Assembly: GCF_005403045.1 (NCBI RefSeq)
Contig: NZ_BJCL01000008.1
Span: 62,001-126,000, forward strand
Origin: Pseudaquabacterium pictum
GTDB lineage: Bacteria; Pseudomonadota; Gammaproteobacteria; Burkholderiales; Burkholderiaceae_C
Length of the DNA: 64,000 bases
Direction: 5' to 3'
This document shows positions 35,976 through 42,422 of the stretch, piece by piece; the first letter of the stretch is position 1; each line of letters opens with the position of its first letter. The position numbers and the translations under genes are program-made. The notes beneath the pieces are model-generated. The model saw only the letters and a list, made by a program, of their open reading frames with translations. It did no database searches and was not told the DNA's origin.

Positions 35976-36587
35976 TCAGCGTGCCGGCTTCGGCGCCGGC
36001 AGTGTCACGCCGCGCATCGCCAGTGCCAGCTCGGACGCCTGCCACAGCGTGATGCCGTGGGCACGCGCATAGTCGGCCGCGGTGTCGCTGAACCCGCCGA
36101 GGCAGATGCACACCGCCCGCGGCACATCGGCCGTGGTGTTGTCGGCCTGGCGGGCCGCCTGCAGCGCACGCAGCGGCTCCACGCCCAGCCGGGCTGATTT
36201 CCAGCGCCGCGCACTGACCAGGGTGCGCAGCCCCTGGCGTTCCATCACGAAATCGACCGCATCGCCCGCAGGCGCCGGCTGCACCTCGATGCCGCTGCGC
36301 CGCAGCCCATCGGTCAACAGCGCCTGGAAGGCCGGCCAGGCCATCGCGCTGACGGCCTCCTGCGTCTGTTGCACCCGGGCGGCGCTGGGCAGGCGCCACT
36401 GGCGCTGCGCCGCGATCGCGGCGATCACGATGAACGGAAAGCCCGACAGCGCGCCCACCACGCGGAAGGCCTCCGGCAGCAGCGCGGCCGCCACCAGGCC
36501 CAGCACCGCCGCGATCAGCAGGCTCACCCACCAGGGCGAGCGCAGCAGCACGGCAAACAGCGAATTGGGCGGCGGTCTGAACTTCAA
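35976..36587 (-). CDS. Membrane-anchored restriction-endonuclease-like (Mrr/PD-(D/E)XK) protein
   Basis: This protein of about 203 residues has two adjacent hydrophobic segments near the N-terminus (about 10-65). A cytoplasmic domain follows, resembling Mrr_cat/DUF2034: LLTDGLRRSGIEV, DAVDFVMERQGLRTLVSARRWKSARLGVEPLRAL. In typical Mrr nucleases the corresponding core is D...(Q/E)xK. Here the Asp is present, but the segment after it reads VSARRWK, so catalytic competence is doubtful. The start is the TTG at 36587, with GGAG 7 nt upstream. It is divergent from the ferritin-like gene. Function unknown; the nuclease assignment is by resemblance. Confidence 0.75.
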   Translation of the reverse strand: MKFRPPPNSLFAVLLRSPWWVSLLIAAVLGLVAAALLPEAFRVVGALSGFPFIVIAAIAAQRQWRLPSAARVQQTQEAVSAMAWPAFQALLTDGLRRSGIEVQPAPAGDAVDFVMERQGLRTLVSARRWKSARLGVEPLRALQAARQADNTTADVPRAVCICLGGFSDTAADYARAHGITLWQASELALAMRGVTLPAPKPAR

Positions 36588-36684
36588 GCGGGTCTCCGGC
36601 AGCAGCCCGGTGGCGTGCGGATGCGCACAGACCGACCAGGCCAGGAAGGCCATTGTGGCTGCCCGCAACCGCCTGAAAGCCCGC

Positions 36685-37251
36685 ATGTCACGCCACGCCG
36701 ACCACACCAAGACCGCCACCGCCGGCCCCGACGCCCCCATGGCGCTGGACCTGGCCGCCCTGGAAGCCGCCCGCCAGGACATCAGCCAGGGCGCGATCAC
36801 GCCCTTCCACAGCGCCTGGCGGGAAGAGACCATCGCCCTGCTCAACGGCGTCCTGGCCACCGAGTGGGTGTGCGTGCTGCGCTACCGCCGCCACCACTTC
36901 ACCGCCGCCGGCATGGCCTCGCCCAAGATCGCCGAAGAGTTCCTGGTGCATGCCAACGAGGAGATGGGCCATGCCGACCGGCTGGCGCGGCGCATCGTGC
37001 AACTGGGCGGCGCACCCGACTTCGCGCCCGATTCGCTGCTGGCGCGCAGCCATGCCGCCTACGACGATTCACCGGGGCTGAAGGCGATGATCCGCGCCAA
37101 CCTGGTGGCCGAGCGGGTGGCGATCGAGGCCTACAGCCAGATGATCGCCCTGGTGGGCACGCGCGACTCCACCACCCGCCGGCTGCTGGAGGACATCCTG
37201 GCCGACGAGCAGGCCCATGCCGAGGAGCTGAGCGACTGGCTGGCCGAGTAG
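36685..37251 (+). CDS. Ferritin-like di-iron protein (bacterioferritin/DUF-type)
   Basis: This 188-residue four-helix-bundle protein shows the paired carboxylate/histidine motifs of the ferritin superfamily: NGVLATEWVCVLRYRRHH, EEFLVHANEEMGHADRLARRI, ERVAIEAYSQMI and ILADEQAHAEELSDWL. Together they give two E...ExxH half-sites. A role in iron storage or peroxide handling is likely. ATG 36685 gives MSRHADH; an in-frame GTG at 36655 has a better ribosome site (AGGAAGG) and would add ten residues. It is followed after about 100 nt by the DUF3309 gene in the same direction. Confidence 0.88.
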   Translation: MSRHADHTKTATAGPDAPMALDLAALEAARQDISQGAITPFHSAWREETIALLNGVLATEWVCVLRYRRHHFTAAGMASPKIAEEFLVHANEEMGHADRLARRIVQLGGAPDFAPDSLLARSHAAYDDSPGLKAMIRANLVAERVAIEAYSQMIALVGTRDSTTRRLLEDILADEQAHAEELSDWLAE

Positions 37252-37355
37252 GCAGCCGGCCGGCCCGCGGCGGCCGTGTGCGACAGCGCACCGACCGCCG
37301 CGCCGCTGCCGGCCACCATGGCCGTCACTGGCGCCTTCGCGCCGAGGAGACGGCC

Positions 37356-37514
37356 ATGGGCCTGGGAACCATCCTGTTGATCGTGCTGGTGCTGCTGCTG
37401 ATCGGCGCCGTGCCCTCCTGGCCGCACAGCCGCAACTGGGGCTATGGACCCAGCGGCGGCATCGGCCTGGTGCTGCTGGTGCTGGTGGTGCTGCTGCTGA
37501 TGGGGCGGATCTGA
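37356..37514 (+). CDS. DUF3309 small membrane protein
   Basis: This is a 52-residue hydrophobic protein. Two membrane segments (about 4-19 and 36-50) flank the conserved PSWPHSRNWGYGPSGG, which identifies the DUF3309 family. GAGGAGA lies 7 nt upstream of the ATG. Function unknown; members are small, often found beside stress genes. It converges on the YihY gene: its TGA ends at 37514 and the YihY stop begins at 37515, with no gap. Confidence 0.88.
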   Translation: MGLGTILLIVLVLLLIGAVPSWPHSRNWGYGPSGGIGLVLLVLVVLLLMGRI

Positions 37515-38402
37515 TCAAGCCGGCGCCGGCTGCGGCCGGCGCGAGCCCAGCACATGGGCATAGACCCAGGTGAACTCGGCGCCCAGCAGGAAGATCTGCG
37601 CCGAGTAGTACACCCACACCAGCACCACCACCAGCGAGCCGGCCGCGCCAAAGCCGGCGCTGACCGCGGCCAGCCCCAGGTAGGCGCCCAGCAACTGGCG
37701 GCCCACCGCGAACAGCGCGGCCGTGACCAGCGCGCCCACCCACACGTCGGACCAGGGGATGCGCACCCGCGGCATCAGCTTGTAGATCAGCGCGAAGACG
37801 CCGGTGACCAGCGCGAAGCTGCTGGCCGGATCCAGCACCGCCAGCACCAGGGCCCAGCCCTGGAACTGCGGCGCCCACCAGCGCTGCAGCCCGGCCAGCG
37901 CCGCGCTGGCCAGCAGCGAGACCATCAGCAGGAAGCCCAGCCCCAGGATCAGCCCGAAGGACAGCACCCGGGCACGCAGCAGCAGCCACAGCCCACCGGC
38001 GGGGCGGGCGGGCGCGCGCCAGATGCGGTCCAGCGTGTTCTGCAGCTCGGCGAACACCGTGGTGGCGCCCACCAGCATCAGCACCACGCCCAGCGCAGTG
38101 GCGGCCCAGCCATCGGCCGGGCGGTTCACGCGCTCCAGCAGGCCCTGGACGGCGGCGGCTCCGGCGGCACCCACCAGGCCCTGCAGCTGGCCGAAGATCT
38201 CGCCGCGGGCGGCTTCGGCGCCGAACACCAGGCCGGCCACCGCGGTCACGATCAGCAGCAGCGGCGCCAGCGAGAACAGCGTGTAGTAGGCCAGTGCCGC
38301 GCCCTTGCTGGCGGCATCGTCGTCGATCCAGGCGACCACCGACCGCCGCACCAGCAGCCAGGGCAGCGCCCAGCGCGCGGGGGTGGCGGCGGGCGCGCTC
38401 AG
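37515..38402 (-). CDS. YihY/BrkB-family inner-membrane protein
   Basis: This protein of about 295 residues has six predicted membrane segments and the family opening DDDAASKGAALAYYTLFSLAPLLLI. Further matches are NTLDRIWRAP, YKLMPRVRIPWSDVWVGALVTA and the C-terminal YSAQIFLLGAEFTWVYA. Function is uncertain; these were once thought to be RNase BN. No ATG fits the N-terminus. The frame can start at a CTG (38402) that overlaps the stop of the upstream BON gene, or at a GTG (38351). The first would add about 17 residues. The choice is open. Confidence 0.87.
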   Translation of the reverse strand: MSAPAATPARWALPWLLVRRSVVAWIDDDAASKGAALAYYTLFSLAPLLLIVTAVAGLVFGAEAARGEIFGQLQGLVGAAGAAAVQGLLERVNRPADGWAATALGVVLMLVGATTVFAELQNTLDRIWRAPARPAGGLWLLLRARVLSFGLILGLGFLLMVSLLASAALAGLQRWWAPQFQGWALVLAVLDPASSFALVTGVFALIYKLMPRVRIPWSDVWVGALVTAALFAVGRQLLGAYLGLAAVSAGFGAAGSLVVVLVWVYYSAQIFLLGAEFTWVYAHVLGSRRPQPAPA

Positions 38403-38767
38403 CTGTGGATGTCCAGCAGGCTGTCGACCAGGGTGACGCCCGGCACGGCCAGCGCCAGGCGGGTGGCACGCTCGCGCATCGGGCCGCTGGGCACCCGGCC
38501 ATGCAGCACCACCTTGCCGTCGACGGTGTCGACGCCGATCCGCCAGGCCCGCAGCGCCGGATCGGCGGCCAGCGCGCTCAGGATGCGCAGGGTGATGCTG
38601 GCATCGGCCCAGGCCTGGCCCGGCGCCGGACAACTGCCGGACGGGCCGGCGATGGCCGTGTCCAGCATGTCGTCGATGCCGGCATCCTCACCCGGACCGC
38701 AGCCCGCCAGCGACAGCGCGCCGATGGCGGCCAGCAGCACGGTGGCCAGGCGTGGCGAGGTGCGCAT
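38399..38767 (-). CDS. BON-domain lipoprotein
   Basis: This 122-residue protein has the lipobox LSLAGCG (Cys near residue 23) and a single BON domain at about 55-120, ending in the typical GKVVLHGRVPSG and LVDSLLDIHS. BON domains bind phospholipid or help envelope stability. It is followed by the YihY gene with overlap and preceded in the same direction by another BON gene 31 nt away, so the pair is probably co-transcribed. It is shorter than OsmY, which has two BON domains. Confidence 0.88.
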   Translation of the reverse strand: MRTSPRLATVLLAAIGALSLAGCGPGEDAGIDDMLDTAIAGPSGSCPAPGQAWADASITLRILSALAADPALRAWRIGVDTVDGKVVLHGRVPSGPMRERATRLALAVPGVTLVDSLLDIHS

Positions 38768-38798
38768 GGCGGGCGAAGGTGGCTGTGGGGCCGGGCGC

Positions 38799-39116
38799 TC
38801 AGCTGCGCACGGTCAGCTGGTTCTTCACCGCCTTCACGCCCTTGGTGGCGCGGGCGATGTTCTCAGCCGCTTCCTTCTCGGTCTGCGACTTGGCAAAGCC
38901 CGACAGCATCACCGTGCCTTCCAGCGTCTCCACGCCGATGGCGGCGGCATCGACCTGGGTGCTGTCGACAAAGCGCGCCTTCACCGCGGTGGTGATGGCG
39001 GTGTCGTCGATGTAGGCACCGACAGTGGACTGGCCGCGGGTGACGGCGCAGCCGGGCAGCAGGGTCAGCGCAGCAACGGCGGTGACGACGGCGACGAGGG
39101 TGTGGCGTGCGGGCAT
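38799..39116 (-). CDS. BON-domain lipoprotein, OsmY-like
   Basis: This 105-residue protein has the lipobox TLLPGCA (Cys near 23) and one BON domain: YIDDTAITTAVKARFVDS, GVETLEGTVMLSGFAKSQTEK and AVKNQLTVRS. AGGAG lies 6 nt upstream of the ATG. This compact BON protein is common in beta-proteobacteria and usually osmotic- or stationary-phase-inducible. It is first in a three-gene minus-strand run with the second BON lipoprotein and YihY. Confidence 0.92.
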   Translation of the reverse strand: MPARHTLVAVVTAVAALTLLPGCAVTRGQSTVGAYIDDTAITTAVKARFVDSTQVDAAAIGVETLEGTVMLSGFAKSQTEKEAAENIARATKGVKAVKNQLTVRS

Positions 39117-39249
39117 GGGGGGCTCCTGTGGTGCGCCGCAGGCGCGGCGGGATGGACGCCAGTCTAGGCATCGCGGCCGGGGCCCCCCATCGGAAGGCGG
39201 CGACAGGCGCTGTAGGACAACGCGCCGTGGGCTGGCGGGCCAGCCCGGC

Positions 39250-41289
39250 TCAGCCCTCGTGCACCGCGGCCTGCGGCGCGCTGCAGGGCATCTGCAGCAG
39301 GAAGGTGGTGCCGACGCCCTCCTCGCTGGTGACGCTGAGCGCGCCGCCCAGCACGTTGGCCGCGATGCTGTGCGCGATGTTGAGGCCCAGGCCGCTGCCA
39401 CCGCGCCCCATGCGCGTGGTGACGAACGGGTCGAACACCCGGCTGCGCAGCGCCGCCGGGATGCCGCGCCCGTCGTCGTGCACGCGCAGCAGCACCAGGT
39501 CGGCATCGCCGGCCTGGCGCTCGGCGCGCAGCGTGATGGTGCCGTGGTCGCGCCCGTCGAAGCCGTGCAGCACCGCGTTGTTCACCAGGTTGGTGATGAT
39601 CTGGCCCAGCGAGCCGGGGTAGCTGTCCAGCGTGATGCCAGCCGGCACCTCCAGTGTCAGCCGGTACGGCGTGCGGGCGAGCGTGGGCTTCAGCGTCAGC
39701 AGCAGTTCGCCCACCACGGCGCGCAGGTCGAAGCGGCGGCGGTGGCCGCTGGCCTGGTCCACCGCCACCTGCTTGAAGCTGGTGACCAGATCGGCCGCAC
39801 GGTGCAGGTTGCGGCCGGCGATGTCGGTGGCCTGGTCCACGCCGTCCAGCAGCGCATCCAGCGCCGACTTGCGCAGACCCTGCGCCAGGCTGCCGCGGAA
39901 CTGCCGCAGGTCCCCCTGCAGCGTGCTGATGGCCAGCACGCTGTTGCCCAGCGGCGTGTTCAGCTCATGGGCCACACCGGCCACCAGGCCGCCCAGCGAG
40001 GCCAGGCGCTCCTGCCGCACCAGGTCGTCGCGGGCGCTCTGCAAGGCGTGCATCGAGGTCTGCAAGGCCGCATTGGCATGCGCCAGGTCCTGCGTGCGTT
40101 CGGCCACGCGCTGCTCCAGGCCCTGGTTCAGCTGCACCAGGTCGGCCTTCTGCGCATGGATCTGGCGCGCCATGTCGCCCAGCTGGGAAGACAGCTGGTT
40201 CAACTCGCGGATCGGGCCCTGCGGCCACCGGGCCACATGCTGGCCGCGCGACTCGTCGCCTGCCGCCCGCACCAGCGCCTGCACCGAGCCCGCCACCCGG
40301 CGTGCCAGCAAGGGTGCCAGCGCCAGGCTGAACAGGCCGGTCAGGCCGAAGGCCACCGCGGCCGACTGCAGGGCCTGGCGGCTGTCGGGATGGTCCAGCC
40401 CGGCGGGCTGGCGCGCCACGAAGGTCCAGCCCAGCTGCGCCGAGCGCACCGCGGCCACCTCGTGGTCGACGTTCTCATGGCGCCAGACACCCAGCGGCTG
40501 GCCGGAGGTTGCCGACGCCGCCAGCATCGGGCTGTCGCGCAGGTTGATGCGGCCGACCGCCGCGTTGTTGTCGGTGTCGGCCATGACTTCGCCGCGCTGG
40601 TCCACCAGCCACAGCTGGCTGCCGCCGAGCGACGGCGTGGCCTGGGCGCCGGCCAGCGCGCCGATGCTGGAAACCAGCTGGTCCAGGCCGATCTCGGCCA
40701 CCAGCACCCGGCCGTCGTCCAGGCGCACCGACAGGCCGACGGTCAGCGTGCCGGTGAACATCGACAGGTGGCGGCCGGTCCAGGCCACCCTGCGCCGGGC
40801 ATCCACGCCGGTGAACAGCGGCGAGCCCGACAGGTCCATGCCGGTGGCATCGGCCCGGGCACCCGACTGGCGCGCCTTCAACCCCACGGCCTGGACGGCA
40901 CCCGCAGGCGTGGTGACGGCCACCAGATCCACCAGGTCGTCGGCCGCCACACTGCGGGCCACCAGGGCCACGCTGATCTCGGGCTCGGTGGCCTCCAGCA
41001 GCTGCGCCAGCTGCTGCAGCCGGGTCTGCACCGAGTTCAGCAGCAGCTCGGCGCGGCCGGCCATGACCGCGGCCTCCACCTGCACCAGCGCGCGCGACTG
41101 CGCCTGCACCGCCGGCAGCCGCCACGCCAGCAGCAGCGCCAGCCCCAGGCCCAGCGCCAGGCTGGAGGTGCCGAAGACCAGCAGCAGCAGACTGCGCGAC
41201 AACGGCCAGCCGCCAGGAGTGGTGCTCACTGGGGCACCGTCGTGCTGCGCACCGTGGAATTCGCCCGTCGGCGGGCCGGGCGGGCTCAT
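39250..41289 (-). CDS. Sensor histidine kinase with periplasmic sensing domain
   Basis: This protein has 679 residues. A membrane segment at about 32-54 is followed by a roughly 300-residue periplasmic dCache-like region and a second membrane segment near 355-378. A HAMP/coiled-coil linker comes next. The kinase core has the H-box VAHELNTPLGN (near 455), N-box ITNLVNNAVLHG (near 570), and G-boxes DDGRGI and GRGGSGLGLN. There is no receiver domain of its own. The ATG overlaps the stop of the LivK-like gene (ATGA). Last gene of a three-gene unit whose first product carries a phosphorylatable receiver, its probable partner (inference). Confidence 0.93.
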   Translation of the reverse strand: MSPPGPPTGEFHGAQHDGAPVSTTPGGWPLSRSLLLLVFGTSSLALGLGLALLLAWRLPAVQAQSRALVQVEAAVMAGRAELLLNSVQTRLQQLAQLLEATEPEISVALVARSVAADDLVDLVAVTTPAGAVQAVGLKARQSGARADATGMDLSGSPLFTGVDARRRVAWTGRHLSMFTGTLTVGLSVRLDDGRVLVAEIGLDQLVSSIGALAGAQATPSLGGSQLWLVDQRGEVMADTDNNAAVGRINLRDSPMLAASATSGQPLGVWRHENVDHEVAAVRSAQLGWTFVARQPAGLDHPDSRQALQSAAVAFGLTGLFSLALAPLLARRVAGSVQALVRAAGDESRGQHVARWPQGPIRELNQLSSQLGDMARQIHAQKADLVQLNQGLEQRVAERTQDLAHANAALQTSMHALQSARDDLVRQERLASLGGLVAGVAHELNTPLGNSVLAISTLQGDLRQFRGSLAQGLRKSALDALLDGVDQATDIAGRNLHRAADLVTSFKQVAVDQASGHRRRFDLRAVVGELLLTLKPTLARTPYRLTLEVPAGITLDSYPGSLGQIITNLVNNAVLHGFDGRDHGTITLRAERQAGDADLVLLRVHDDGRGIPAALRSRVFDPFVTTRMGRGGSGLGLNIAHSIAANVLGGALSVTSEEGVGTTFLLQMPCSAPQAAVHEG

Positions 41290-42422
41290 GCCGCCCCCAG
41301 CGTGGCGAAGCGACCATGGCGCACCTGCACGAAGAAGGCCTGCCGCTGTGCGCCGCCCTGCGCGTCGAAGCGGATTGGCTGTTGCAAGCCCTGGAAGGCC
41401 TCGCCGCGGCCCAGCGTGTCGGCCAGCGCACGGCCGCGCGGCTGCCGCTGCATCGCCTGGGCCAGCACCGCCATGGCGTCGTGGGCCAGCACCGCGCCCT
41501 GGCCGGGGGCCTCGCCAAAACGCTCGTGGAAGCGCTGCGCGAAGGCCAGGTAGGCGGCCGAACGGTCGTCGGGATTGAACGCCTGCAGCAGCACCAGGTC
41601 TTCCACCGCCCGGCCGCCCAGCTGCAGCAGGGCGGCGTTGCCGGCGCGGTCGATGGTGCAGAGCGGCAGGCCGGGCCGCAGGCGGCGGAACTGCTGGCAC
41701 AGCCGGGCCACGTCCGTCGTCGGGCCGATCAACATGGCGCCGTCGCAGGCCGTGCCCTGCGTGCTGCGCACCAGCGCGTCGAAGCTGGTGTCGGCATCGG
41801 CGGTGTAGGTCAGCACCTGGCTGGTCTGGCTGCCCAGCGCGGACAACGCCTGGCTGAAGTTGGCGATCCAGGACTGCACGAACTCGCGCGACGAGACCTC
41901 CGCGATCACGGCGATGCGGCGCTGGCCGCTGCGCGTCAGCTGCCGGGCATAGGCCTGCGCGTTCTGCTGGGCGGTGCGGTTGAGCCGCAGCACGATGTCG
42001 TCGTGCTCGGCATCCACCGGCAGGGCCAGGTTGGGGCTGATCACCGGCACGTCGACCGCGCGGGCCATCGGCCCGATGGCGTCGCTGAGGGGCTTGGCAT
42101 ACGCCCCCACCAGCGCGACGATGCCGCGCGCCAGCATGCGCTGGAAACCGGCCACGGCCCGCTGCGGGTCCATCTGGTCGTCTTCCACCAGCAGTTGCAG
42201 CGGGTGGCCGGCCACACCGCCCAGCGCATTGATGCGCTCCACGGCCACCAGTGCGCCGTTGCGGCCGCCCTCGCCCAGGTCGGTGCGGCGGCCGCTCAGC
42301 GGCGCCATGAAGCCCACGGTCAGCCCGCCGCTGCGCTGGCAGCCGCCCAGGGCGAGGCTGCCCGCCAGCAGTGCCAGTGCCCGCCGGCGTGATGCCATGC
42401 CCGGCGCCATGCCTGGCGTCAT
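41286..42422 (-). CDS. LivK-like periplasmic binding lipoprotein
   Basis: This 378-residue protein is a branched-chain amino-acid-binding-type (Peripla_BP_6) receptor. It has a lipobox GSLALGGCQ (Cys near residue 28), so it is anchored to the membrane. TVGFMAPLSGRRTDLGEGGRNGA and INALGGVAGHPLQLLVEDDQMDP follow, the standard LivK opening. No permease or ATPase gene is nearby. It overlaps the EAL protein gene upstream and the kinase gene downstream by 4 nt each. It is therefore more likely a ligand sensor for the kinase than a transporter component (inference). Confidence 0.9.
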   Translation of the reverse strand: MTPGMAPGMASRRRALALLAGSLALGGCQRSGGLTVGFMAPLSGRRTDLGEGGRNGALVAVERINALGGVAGHPLQLLVEDDQMDPQRAVAGFQRMLARGIVALVGAYAKPLSDAIGPMARAVDVPVISPNLALPVDAEHDDIVLRLNRTAQQNAQAYARQLTRSGQRRIAVIAEVSSREFVQSWIANFSQALSALGSQTSQVLTYTADADTSFDALVRSTQGTACDGAMLIGPTTDVARLCQQFRRLRPGLPLCTIDRAGNAALLQLGGRAVEDLVLLQAFNPDDRSAAYLAFAQRFHERFGEAPGQGAVLAHDAMAVLAQAMQRQPRGRALADTLGRGEAFQGLQQPIRFDAQGGAQRQAFFVQVRHGRFATLGAA

